Assembly: GCA_046760105.1 (NCBI GenBank)
Contig: JBHIDJ010000075.1
Span: 1 to 15,309 of the forward strand
Direction of reading: 5' to 3'
DNA: 15,309 bases
Source of the DNA: JBHIDJ01 sp046760105
GTDB lineage: Bacteria; Pseudomonadota; Gammaproteobacteria; Acidiferrobacterales; SPGG2
How positions within the stretch are numbered: the stretch's first letter is position 1; each line of letters starts with the position of its first letter. This document shows positions 7,911 through 13,811 of the stretch, one piece after another. The notes under the pieces are model-generated. The model was not told the origin of the DNA. It worked only from the letters and a program-made list of their open reading frames with translations, and did not search any database. The position numbers were made by a program, and so were the translations under genes.

Positions 7911-9009
7911 CTAGACACCAGCCTTGAGACTGGCCTCCATGAAGCGGTCCAGATCTCCATCCAAAACAGCCGTGGTGTTACCGCTTTCCACCCCGGTACG
8001 CAGGTCTTTGATGCGAGACTGATCCAAGACGTACGAACGAATCTGGCTACCCCAGCTAATATCAGCTTTCGACTCTTCTAGTTTCTGTTGCTCCGCCCGG
8101 CGCTTTTGCATTTCGTGCTCGTATAGGCGTGATTTCAGCACCGCCATCGCCGAGGCCTTGTTCTTGTGCTGCGAACGATCGCTTTGGCACTGTACCACTA
8201 TACCGGTCGACAAATGCGTAATGCGTACCGCCGAATCCGTACGGTTGACATGTTGACCACCCGCACCGCTCGCCCGGTAGGTATCGACCCGCAAATCCGC
8301 CGGCTTGATTTCGATTTCTATGCTTTCGTCCACTTCCGGATAAACAAACACCGACGCAAACGAGGTGTGTCGACGGTGGCCGGAATCGAACGGCGATTTG
8401 CGAACTAACCGATGAACCCCGGTTTCGGTACGCAAATAACCATAAGCATATTCTCCTGTGAACTTAACAGTCGCGCTCTTGATGCCCGCGACTTCGCCTT
8501 CGGAGACCTCTAAGAGTTCAGTCTGAAACCCGCGTCGCTCTCCCCAGCGCAGGTACATACGCAATAACATGTTTGCCCAATCCTGCGCCTCGGTCCCACC
8601 TGAGCCCGACTGGATGTCGATGAACGCATTGGCCGCATCCATCTCGCCAGAAAACATGCGGCGGAATTCCAGATCGGCTAGCTGTTCTTCCAGCTGATTC
8701 AAGTCGCTCGCGATAGCGTCGATCACGTCGGCATCCTTTTCTTCGCGCGCGAGTTCGAGCAATTCACCAACCTCGGTCAGCCCTGTATCGAGCCGGGACA
8801 GGGCGCCCACCTCTCCTTCCAAGCGAGCGCGCTCACGCCCGAGCTCCTGTGCTCGTTGCGGATCGCTCCAACTTTCGGGTTTCTCGAATTCGTGCTGAAG
8901 CTCGGTCAAACGCTTTCGTTTGGCCGTGTAGTCAAAGGTACCCCCTTAAGCTGTGGGAGCGTTCCTGCAGATCATTGAGTTTCTGAACAAGGGGATTGAG
9001 TTCTTCCAT
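7911..9009 (-). CDS. prfB: Peptide chain release factor RF2, made by programmed +1 frameshift
   Basis: RF2 recognises UGA and UAA stop codons and triggers peptide release. The gene is in two frames. Frame one, from the ATG at 9007-9009, encodes 25 codons ending LRGYL and an in-frame TGA (8932-8934). After a +1 shift, frame two encodes 340 residues from GAC at 8931-8933. The joined product has 365 residues, exactly the E. coli length. It contains the SPF anticodon tripeptide (205-207) and the catalytic GGQ (250-252) in SGAGGQHVNRT. The residue before SGAGGQ, position 246, is Ala, the common form, not the Thr of E. coli K-12. A simple ORF caller would split this gene. It is divergent from msrB and followed by lysS. 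Confidence 0.97.
8931..8946 (-). promoter_or_regulatory. RF2 programmed +1 frameshift site
   Basis: On the minus strand the site reads AGGGGG TAC CTT TGA C. The internal Shine-Dalgarno-like AGGGGG is at 8941-8946, the slippery CTT at 8935-8937, the TGA stop at 8932-8934 and the following C at 8931. Spacing and bases match the conserved autoregulatory element of bacterial prfB, where low RF2 lets the ribosome pause at UGA and slip forward by one, reading GAC. The frame change is strictly required to join the two halves. Confidence 0.97.
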
Positions 9010-9190
9010 GGCGAACCGCAATATAATGACCAATGTGCAGAAAGAATACCGCAAATTTAGGGCGATTTCACGGAACTGTGGTGCTCGCGCGCTTTGCGTT
9101 CCGCTGGTTGTGCTGGGCACGCGAATAAGATCGATGACTGGCACATCTTTAAAGATGAGAAATCAACACAATCTAACGGAGCACGTACCC

Positions 9191-9586
9191 ATGGCACGCA
9201 ACGTAACCAAGAGCGACGCAGAATGGAGAGAACAACTCACGCCGGAGCAGTATGAGGTAACCCGCCGAAAAGGCACAGAACGGCCGTTTACCGGCCAGTA
9301 CCATGATTGCAAGGACAAAGGTATCTACACATGCGTATGCTGTGGCACCGAACTCTTCAGCTCAGAAAGCAAATACGATTCGGGAACGGGCTGGCCGAGC
9401 TTTTGGGCGCCGATTAGTGCAGACAAAATTGACACGGAGGAAGACACCAGCCTATTCATGCGTCGAACCGAGGTCTTGTGCAAAGACTGCGGCGCCCATC
9501 TGGGCCACGTTTTTCCTGACGGCCCCAAACCAACCGCACAGCGCTACTGCATCAACTCTGCTGCGCTAAAACTAAACACCTCCTAG
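9191..9586 (+). CDS. msrB: Peptide-methionine (R)-S-oxide reductase MsrB
   Basis: MsrB reduces the R epimer of methionine sulfoxide in oxidised proteins, usually with thioredoxin as donor. The 131-residue product is a single SelR domain. Zinc-binding pairs are Cys48/Cys51 and Cys97/Cys100; the catalytic cysteine is Cys120 in RYCINSAAL. The position that holds a resolving Cys in E. coli MsrB (SGCGWPSF) is Thr66 here (SGTGWPSF). Two extra cysteines, Cys40 and Cys50, are present, and Cys40 is a candidate alternative resolving residue. There is no signal peptide, so it should be cytoplasmic. A longer frame reaches back to 8996, but the ATG at 9191 has a GGAG at 9178-9181 and begins the family-like sequence. 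It is divergent from prfB and stands alone on this strand. Confidence 0.95.
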   Translation: MARNVTKSDAEWREQLTPEQYEVTRRKGTERPFTGQYHDCKDKGIYTCVCCGTELFSSESKYDSGTGWPSFWAPISADKIDTEEDTSLFMRRTEVLCKDCGAHLGHVFPDGPKPTAQRYCINSAALKLNTS

Positions 9587-9591
9587 CGCCT

Positions 9592-9614
9592 CCCCCTCCC
9601 CCTGTCCCTCTCCC
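9592..9614 (-). other. Canonical G-quadruplex motif (G-rich on minus strand)
   Basis: The plus strand has four C-tracts of 5, 5, 3 and 3 bases at 9592-9596, 9598-9602, 9606-9608 and 9612-9614, separated by 1, 3 and 3 bases. The minus strand therefore meets the G3+N1-7 quadruplex rule. It would be G-rich in any transcript that reads through from the minus-strand binding-protein gene, and it lies next to the msrB stop. Folding is predicted from the rule only. Confidence 0.6.
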
Positions 9615-9628
9615 ACAAGGGGAGGGGG
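9592..9628. repeat. GC-rich hairpin A of the 9.6-9.8 kb repeat cluster
   Basis: CCCCCTCCCC at 9592-9601 is a perfect 10-bp inverted match to GGGGAGGGGG at 9619-9628, with a 17-base loop holding CCCTCTCCCACAA. It starts 6 bases after the msrB stop. The string resembles the widespread REP-like intergenic palindromes of the form CCCTCTCCC-loop-GGGAGAGGG found in many proteobacteria. There is no T run, so it is not a standard intrinsic terminator, though it could slow or protect transcripts. Confidence 0.8.
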
Positions 9629-9700
9629 AACCTATATCTTAATTCAGGCTACGCGCCCAACAGCGCTAGCCGGACAACAAACGTTGACAATGACCTGTTC

Positions 9701-9721
9701 CCTCCCCGCTTGCCGGGGAGG
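9701..9721. repeat. GC-rich hairpin B
   Basis: CCTCCCCG at 9701-9708 pairs perfectly with CGGGGAGG at 9714-9721 around a five-base CTTGC loop. It has the same CTCCCC/GGGGAG core and CTTG-containing loop as hairpin C 35 bases on, so the two look like diverged copies of one element. Confidence 0.8.
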
Positions 9722-9739
9722 CTAAGGAAGAATCTTATT

Positions 9740-9764
9740 CCCTCCCCCACTTGTTGGGGGAGGG
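9740..9764. repeat. GC-rich hairpin C with GGTTAGGG tail
   Basis: CCCTCCCCCA at 9740-9749 pairs perfectly over 10 bp with TGGGGGAGGG at 9755-9764, loop CTTGT. It is followed by TTAGGGTGGGGGGGG. This is the familiar form of a REP-like intergenic repeat seen in many proteobacterial genomes. It ends 3 bases before the stop codon of the minus-strand binding-protein gene. Confidence 0.8.
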
Positions 9765-9779
9765 TTAGGGTGGGGGGGG
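9756..9779 (+). other. Canonical G-quadruplex motif (G-rich on plus strand)
   Basis: Four G-tracts of 5, 3, 3 and 8 bases (9756-9760, 9762-9764, 9768-9770, 9772-9779) are separated by loops of 1, 3 and 1 base. This meets the G3+N1-7 rule with very short loops, normally the most stable class. It shares bases 9756-9764 with the right arm of hairpin C, so hairpin and quadruplex exclude each other. Confidence 0.65.
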
Positions 9780-9782
9780 ATC

Positions 9783-10877
9783 TCAACTACCGGCCTCTCC
9801 GCGTATTTCGGGAAAGAATACCTCCTTCCAGTTAACCGGTACCCGCTTGATCTGTCCTGTCCTGTACAAGAATTTGGCGTATTTCATGATATTCAGTGGC
9901 ACAACGGTGAACTCGACGTGCGGCTGGCTGAGAACTTTCGTTACAAATTCCGGCGATAGCCCGGAGTTGGCTTGTTGGATGTAAACCTCCGCCGCGTAAC
10001 CATAGTCCTTTTTCAGGATAGTCATCGCTTCCTTGAGGGCGCCGTAGATAGTATCAAACGTTTTAGGGTTCGCAGCCCGAAACTGAGATCTGGTCCACAT
10101 CACCGTGAAAGTAGCAGGGCCGCCTAACACGTCGTAAGAGCTCAGTACTCTGTTTATGTTCGGATCACTCAACTCCTGATACTGGAAAGGTGGGCTGGTC
10201 AGGTGGGCAGTTATATTCGACTTACCAGCCAGCAAGGCTTCACGCGCATTGGGATGCGCCATAGACACGGTGAGCTTGTCGAGTTTTGCATAGTTTTCTT
10301 GACCAAAAACTTGTTCCGCCGCCATCTGTAGGATTACTGCCTGAATCGACTTCTTCACGGCAGGAAGCGCGATACGATCATCGTCCGTAAAGTCCTTGAT
10401 AGTCTTTACGTTCGGGTTACGAGTATTCAGATATAATGGCATTGAACTCAGCGCGGCAACTCCTTTGACAGCAGCTCGCTCCCTCGTTTCGTCCCAAAGT
10501 CTAAGCAGTGGGACCACGCCGCCTGAGGCAATGTCCAACAATCCGGCCCTCAGTGCATCATTCATCACCTTGCCAGAAGGATATAAGTTCCATACCACCC
10601 GTACGTTGCCCAGCCTGGCCATGGTAGTGTGCTTCTCGATGAGCCTGTGTTGCCTCATAATCATCATGGGAAGATAAGCAACACCGTACTGCTGTGCTAT
10701 CCGCACTACCTGGGTTTCCTTGCCTTCCGGCTCAGCGCCGAGTTTGCGGCTGGGTTGAAGTTCTATGCCGAGCTGAGCGAAAGCTAGGTTGTTACTTGCA
10801 AAGAACGACAAACATGCGCCCACGACAATGAAAGCTACTCTACAAAGGGTCAACCTCGATGTACGCGATAGCACCAT
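9783..10877 (-). CDS. Periplasmic substrate-binding protein of the NitT/TauT (NMT1-like) ABC family, orphan
   Basis: This 364-residue protein has an N-terminal signal peptide: basic n-region, hydrophobic stretch about 14-27, probable cleavage after AFA (residue 34). A lipobox-like VGAC at 19-22 makes a lipoprotein a less likely alternative. The mature part has the two-lobed periplasmic binding pattern of SsuA/TauA/NMT1-like proteins: VRIAQQYGVAYLPMM, a GLLDIASGGVVPLL segment typical of the family, then IKDFTDDDRIALPA and REALLAGKSNITAHLTSPPF. Ligand is unknown; relatives bind nitrate, sulfonates, pyrimidines or aromatic compounds. No permease or ATPase gene is in the window, so the partner transporter is elsewhere or the protein has another role. 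It is bracketed by GC-rich repeats on both sides and by eye uses fewer GC codons than its neighbours, hinting at separate acquisition. A purine-rich GAGAGAAA lies before the ATG. Confidence 0.85.
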   Translation of the reverse strand: MVLSRTSRLTLCRVAFIVVGACLSFFASNNLAFAQLGIELQPSRKLGAEPEGKETQVVRIAQQYGVAYLPMMIMRQHRLIEKHTTMARLGNVRVVWNLYPSGKVMNDALRAGLLDIASGGVVPLLRLWDETRERAAVKGVAALSSMPLYLNTRNPNVKTIKDFTDDDRIALPAVKKSIQAVILQMAAEQVFGQENYAKLDKLTVSMAHPNAREALLAGKSNITAHLTSPPFQYQELSDPNINRVLSSYDVLGGPATFTVMWTRSQFRAANPKTFDTIYGALKEAMTILKKDYGYAAEVYIQQANSGLSPEFVTKVLSQPHVEFTVVPLNIMKYAKFLYRTGQIKRVPVNWKEVFFPEIRGEAGS

Positions 10878-10982
10878 ATGGTTTCTCTCAATCCATGCAA
10901 TTCAATTCTTGCAAAGCGTCGACTCGCTCTTTCGTGACATCTTGACCAACTCTGCTCCAGACTCAGAGGTCGGTCTTTCTTT

Positions 10983-11024
10983 CCTCCCCTTTTTTCTCAG
11001 GGAGGGCGAGCGAGGGGTCACCCC
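10983..11024. repeat. GC-rich palindromic repeat D, overlapping the sulfurtransferase stop
   Basis: CCTCCC (10983-10988) pairs with GGGAGG (11000-11005), followed by GCGAGCGA and then the near-symmetric GGGGTCACCCC (11014-11024). The layout, a C-rich/G-rich hairpin and then a GGGGT tail, resembles the repeats at 9.6-9.8 kb in diverged form. The sulfurtransferase TGA stop (11018-11020, minus) lies inside the second palindrome, so the repeat supplies the end of that gene. Confidence 0.55.
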
Positions 11025-11863
11025 GTAGCAACAGGTCGCTTGCTGTCCCTAATCCACTCGCTCCAGCTGCCTGCGTAGAGCTTCGCACCCGGCAGCCCCG
11101 CGTGCTCCATCGCCAAAATATTGTGGCACGCTGTGACGCCCGAACCGCAGGTAGCTATTACCCGTTCGGGACCAACGCCTTTAAGCTCGGCGATAAACTG
11201 TTGACGCAGGTCCATCGGCGGTAACAAACAGCCGGATCGATCTAAATTACTTTGTAACGGACGATTTGCAGACCCAGGAATGTGGCCTGCAACTTTATCG
11301 AGTGGCTCGACCTCACCCCGAAACCGCTCTACGTCGCGCGTATCGATCAGTAAGTATCCACCGTGCTCAGCGACTTCTTCAACAAAACCTGTGTTCACCC
11401 ATAGGCTGTCATCTCGACGTGACTGAAACACCGTTGGAGTAATTTTCGGTTCTTCGGTATTTACTGGACGCCCTTCGCGTTGCCATTTAGGCAAGCCGCC
11501 GTCAAGCAACGCGACGGTCTTATGCCCGAACCAGCGCAGTAACCACCATAGGCGAGTCGCTATAGCGCCACCCATATTATCGTAAACGACTACCTGTTTG
11601 TGTTCATCCACACCCCATTGTCCCAACTTGCGCGCGAGCACCTCCAGATCGGGCAACGGATGACGGCCACTCGTAGGGGTAATCGGCGATGACAGGTCTT
11701 CATCGAGATGTGCGTATCGAGCGTTCGGGATATGCCCCTGCACGTACGTACGCTGCCCGGCCGCGACGTCGTTCAGATTAAAGCGGCAATCGAAGATCAC
11801 CCATTGCGGGTCATCAAGATGAGCAGCTAATGTTTGCGTGTCCACTAGTGTAGTGAAAGACAT
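11018..11863 (-). CDS. sseA: 3-mercaptopyruvate sulfurtransferase (SseA-like), two rhodanese domains
   Basis: The enzyme moves sulfane sulfur from 3-mercaptopyruvate to thiols or cyanide. The 281-residue protein has two rhodanese domains. The N-terminal inactive one runs about 1-130 (VIFDCRFNL, GHIPNARY, VVVYDNMGG, LLDGGLPKW). The catalytic one runs about 155-281 (LLIDTRDVERFRGE, GHIPGSANRP). The active-site loop is CGSGVTA with Cys239; CG[ST]GVT marks mercaptopyruvate specificity, while thiosulfate enzymes have CRKGVT. No signal peptide, so cytoplasmic. It starts 27 bp after the stop of the ADP-ribosylglycohydrolase-family gene, so the two are probably cotranscribed. The start site lacks a clear Shine-Dalgarno sequence. 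The last few codons and the stop lie in a repeat element. Confidence 0.93.
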   Translation of the reverse strand: MSFTTLVDTQTLAAHLDDPQWVIFDCRFNLNDVAAGQRTYVQGHIPNARYAHLDEDLSSPITPTSGRHPLPDLEVLARKLGQWGVDEHKQVVVYDNMGGAIATRLWWLLRWFGHKTVALLDGGLPKWQREGRPVNTEEPKITPTVFQSRRDDSLWVNTGFVEEVAEHGGYLLIDTRDVERFRGEVEPLDKVAGHIPGSANRPLQSNLDRSGCLLPPMDLRQQFIAELKGVGPERVIATCGSGVTACHNILAMEHAGLPGAKLYAGSWSEWIRDSKRPVATG

Positions 11864-11890
11864 AGCCCATATGCTGGATTCAAAACGAAA

Positions 11891-12814
11891 TTATTGATTC
11901 TTGCGCTTCGCTAGAAGTTCGTATGCCAGTTTCTCAATTCTTTCTCCGTTTTCGAGTTTGCTGCGCCAATCCATCGGAATCGCGTCAATACCCAAATACG
12001 CACCACTAATAGCGCCCGCCATCGCGCCCATGGTATCACGGTCACCACCGTGCAGTATCGCTGCATATAGGCATTGCGCGTATTCATCAGGGTGGCGCAA
12101 AAAACAATACAACGCAAACGGCATCGACTCCTGCACAGCGATACTGAGACCAAGTCTGCGTGCCGCCTCGGGCGGCGGTGTGTTGTCCAAAATTAGTCGC
12201 TGTACAGCTTCGAGCTTACTGCGGATCGCCGCTGTACGCGCAAACACAATAAGATCCTGCATGAACACCTGCACGTCAAGCGCCCGGTCGTGCTCTAGCA
12301 AACTCGCCCGAGCGATTGCCCGCGCCTGAATTGCGGCCCCGTCTACGCCGATCGGATGCGTGTGTGTAACCAAAGCTGACGCCTCAGCCTTTTGATACAG
12401 GACGTCGGAATCACAGAAGAACAACGCCAGCGGCGCAATGCGCATGGCCGCCCCGTTACCAAACGAACCTTGCTCGCCGTAAAGCTCCCGCGCAGCCGCC
12501 TCATAGGAAATTCCGCCCGCAGCAACCCGCGCGAAAATCGCCGGTGGCCCTGGACCATAGCCGCGCCACGGTTCACGCGTGAAATGCGCACGGAACGTGT
12601 CGCCTAGCTGTTGCGACTTTACATCCCCTGTCGTCGCGAGGGTCTCCGCCAAAGCAATGGCCATGGCCGTGTCATCCGTGTAGGTCAACGTGCCCAGCTG
12701 CTCGATCCGGGTAAGCAGGCGATCCCTGCGCCCGTAGCGGAACGCCAGCTCGCCGATGGCGTCGCCGAGCGCACTCCCGACCAGCGCTCCAGCGAATTTC
12801 ACACTAAGATCCAT
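11891..12814 (-). CDS. ADP-ribosylglycohydrolase family protein (DraG/ARH-like)
   Basis: Members of this dinuclear magnesium family remove ADP-ribose from proteins, nucleic acids or small metabolites; DraG reactivates nitrogenase reductase and ARH3 cleaves serine-linked or polymeric ADP-ribose. The 307-residue product keeps the metal motifs: GALVGSALGDAIGE at the N-terminus (9-22), YTDDTAMA (45-52), GSFGNGAAMR (116-125), THTHP (150-154) and the C-terminal GGDRDTMGAMAG (256-267). The predicted core is therefore intact. No nif genes or DraT-type transferase are near, so a DraG role is not indicated; the substrate is unknown. It is cytoplasmic (no signal). A GGGAGG lies about 10 bases before the ATG. 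It is transcribed away from the first PilZ gene across a 139-bp shared control region and probably heads a unit with the sulfurtransferase gene. Confidence 0.9.
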   Translation of the reverse strand: MDLSVKFAGALVGSALGDAIGELAFRYGRRDRLLTRIEQLGTLTYTDDTAMAIALAETLATTGDVKSQQLGDTFRAHFTREPWRGYGPGPPAIFARVAAGGISYEAAARELYGEQGSFGNGAAMRIAPLALFFCDSDVLYQKAEASALVTHTHPIGVDGAAIQARAIARASLLEHDRALDVQVFMQDLIVFARTAAIRSKLEAVQRLILDNTPPPEAARRLGLSIAVQESMPFALYCFLRHPDEYAQCLYAAILHGGDRDTMGAMAGAISGAYLGIDAIPMDWRSKLENGERIEKLAYELLAKRKNQ

Positions 12815-12857
12815 ATCATAAGTGCCTCCCGGTCACGCATTGCGATATTCGGGACTC

Positions 12858-12872
12858 GTCTGCTAGACAGAC
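12858..12872. repeat. Short inverted repeat beside the -10 element, possible operator
   Basis: GTCTG (12858-12862) and CAGAC (12868-12872) form a perfect 5-bp inverted repeat with a five-base centre, abutting the TATAAT at 12873. The position, between the expected -35 and -10 of the plus-strand promoter and just downstream of the minus-strand -10, suits a regulator operator. Such short repeats also occur by chance. Confidence 0.3.
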
Positions 12873-12876
12873 TATA
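12871..12876 (-). promoter_or_regulatory. Possible -10 element for the ADP-ribosylglycohydrolase gene
   Basis: On the minus strand this reads TATAGT, five of six matches to the consensus, about 57 bases before the start codon at 12814. It overlaps the plus-strand TATAAT by four bases. A T-rich stretch (12889-12896 region) lies where a -35 box would be, but it is poor. Confidence 0.35.
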
Positions 12877-12878
12877 AT
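12873..12878 (+). promoter_or_regulatory. Consensus -10 element (TATAAT) for the PilZ genes
   Basis: A perfect TATAAT lies 75 bases before the first PilZ start. No good -35 box is visible at 16-18 bases (the best, TTCGGG, is 19 bases away), so the promoter may need an activator or be weak. The transcript would have a leader of about 70 bases containing the inverted repeat CTGTC (12919-12923) / GACAG (12934-12938). Confidence 0.5.
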
Positions 12879-12953
12879 GTGCTTGAAACCTAAAAAAACG
12901 CGCCATATGTCGATGCATCTGTCGGGAACCGCTGACAGCAAAACCGTAATGCT

Positions 12954-13292
12954 ATGGATACGGTGAACAAAAAGAAGCCATCCAATCGTCGTGTGGGTCA
13001 ACGTCGCGTGGCCGAAGTGAAAGTCATGGTTACTGACGACCGCCTGGGGTTAACACGCTGTAAGCTGCGGGACATCAGCCTCGATGGCGCATTCATCGAG
13101 GCTGAGAATCTTAGTCTGTCCAAAAACGCCAATGTCGACCTCGTACTGCGAATTCGCTACGGCAATAAGCGCAAGCATTGCCGTGTGCCCGCTACGGTCC
13201 TGCGCGTTACTGACAATGGTGCGGCACTCGCTTTCAGCAAACTCGACGAGCGGGTTTATCGCACGCTCTTCGACATCGTCTATCCTAGTTAG
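12954..13292 (+). CDS. PilZ-domain protein 1, probable c-di-GMP binder
   Basis: This is a 112-residue, single-domain PilZ protein. Both c-di-GMP motifs are present: RxxxR as RVGQR (13-17) and DxSxxG as DISLDG (40-45). The rest is the expected six-strand barrel with a C-terminal helix (LDERVYRTLFDIVYPS). PilZ proteins change partner activity when c-di-GMP rises, typically in motility, pili or exopolysaccharide control; the partner here is unknown. The N-terminus has a basic KKK stretch before the motif, as in many PilZ proteins. The ATG start lacks a visible Shine-Dalgarno sequence; a GTG three codons later is no better. The next gene is a close paralogue. Confidence 0.9.
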   Translation: MDTVNKKKPSNRRVGQRRVAEVKVMVTDDRLGLTRCKLRDISLDGAFIEAENLSLSKNANVDLVLRIRYGNKRKHCRVPATVLRVTDNGAALAFSKLDERVYRTLFDIVYPS

Positions 13293-13409
13293 ACGACCAA
13301 GCTACGCATCGGGCGACCCTAGAAAGCGCTTAGTCAGCCCGTCCTGCAATTCAGGTAAAATGCAGTTGACCCAGCCAGGCCTGGGCGCCAAAACAATTCC
13401 TCGATTCCC

Positions 13410-13440
13410 GTTTGCTGGTTTACAGGCAAACAGCAAGGAG
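13410..13440 (+). promoter_or_regulatory. Hairpin and ribosome binding site before the second PilZ gene
   Basis: GTTTGC (13410-13415) pairs with GCAAAC (13426-13431), with two further possible pairs (TG with CA) across a one-base bulge. The AAGGAG ribosome binding site follows at 13435-13440, five bases before the ATG. A stem ending three bases before the site could tune access to it. Upstream, CCAGGCCTGG (13375-13384) is a perfect 10-bp palindrome. Either could be regulatory; neither is proven. The whole gap 13293-13445 contains no gene. Confidence 0.4.
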
Positions 13441-13445
13441 CAAGG

Positions 13446-13766
13446 ATGACTACTGACCGCCGCTTGGGGCCACGAAAAAAGATCGCACTAGAGGTCATGG
13501 TCAAGCATCGAAGGCTGGGCTTGCTGTCCTGCGAAACGCGCGACATCAGCCTAGACGGTGCTTACGTTGAAACACGCAATCTTGCCCTGCGAAAAAACGC
13601 GAAGGTTGATCTCGTATTAATGATTCCTGCCAAAGGAAAGACCCAACAGCACCGTATTGCAGCCAAGGTCGTTAGTGTCGAAAAGCATGGAGTCACATTC
13701 ATCTTCCGCAATCTAGATGAAACCACGTACAGCGCCCTCGTCGACCTGCTCTACCCTGCAAAGTAG
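13446..13766 (+). CDS. PilZ-domain protein 2, tandem paralogue
   Basis: This 106-residue single-domain PilZ protein has RxxxR as RLGPR (6-10) and DxSxxG as DISLDG (33-38), so c-di-GMP binding is likely. From the RxxxR motif on it aligns without gaps to the upstream PilZ protein, with 48 identical residues in 100 positions; the most conserved stretch is RDISLDGA and the most divergent is the middle barrel. It is clearly a tandem duplication, old enough to have diverged. The ATG has a strong AAGGAG five bases upstream, in contrast to its paralogue. It lies 153 bp after the first PilZ gene and converges on the DUF4124 gene. Confidence 0.9.
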   Translation: MTTDRRLGPRKKIALEVMVKHRRLGLLSCETRDISLDGAYVETRNLALRKNAKVDLVLMIPAKGKTQQHRIAAKVVSVEKHGVTFIFRNLDETTYSALVDLLYPAK

Positions 13767-13767
13767 T

Positions 13768-13787
13768 CGGCTGCAAAATTACAGCCG
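13768..13787. other. Small hairpin between convergent genes
   Basis: CGGCTG (13768-13773) and CAGCCG (13782-13787) form a perfect 6-bp stem with an eight-base A/T-rich loop, starting one base after the second PilZ stop. There is no T run on either strand, so it is at best a weak terminator or a transcript-end structure shared with the convergent DUF4124 gene. Confidence 0.35.
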
Positions 13788-13811
13788 TGGGTAAACCATG
13801 ATGCCGTATCC

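Noticed and set aside
8932..9144. A separate 70-codon gene upstream of prfB
   Set aside because: Its last 25 codons are the first part of RF2 before the programmed frameshift; the earlier codons are upstream non-coding DNA.
8996..9190. A 65-residue N-terminal extension of MsrB
   Set aside because: The extension overlaps the prfB start and has no MsrB-like or targeting features; the ATG at 9191 has a good ribosome binding site.
9587..9782. CRISPR array or intrinsic terminators
   Set aside because: The three hairpins are unevenly spaced and differ in sequence, without equal spacers; none has a T run as needed for an intrinsic terminator.
11891..12814. DraG, the nitrogenase-reactivating enzyme
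   Set aside because: The family motifs fit, but no nif, draT or nitrogen-control genes are nearby, so only the broader family is called.
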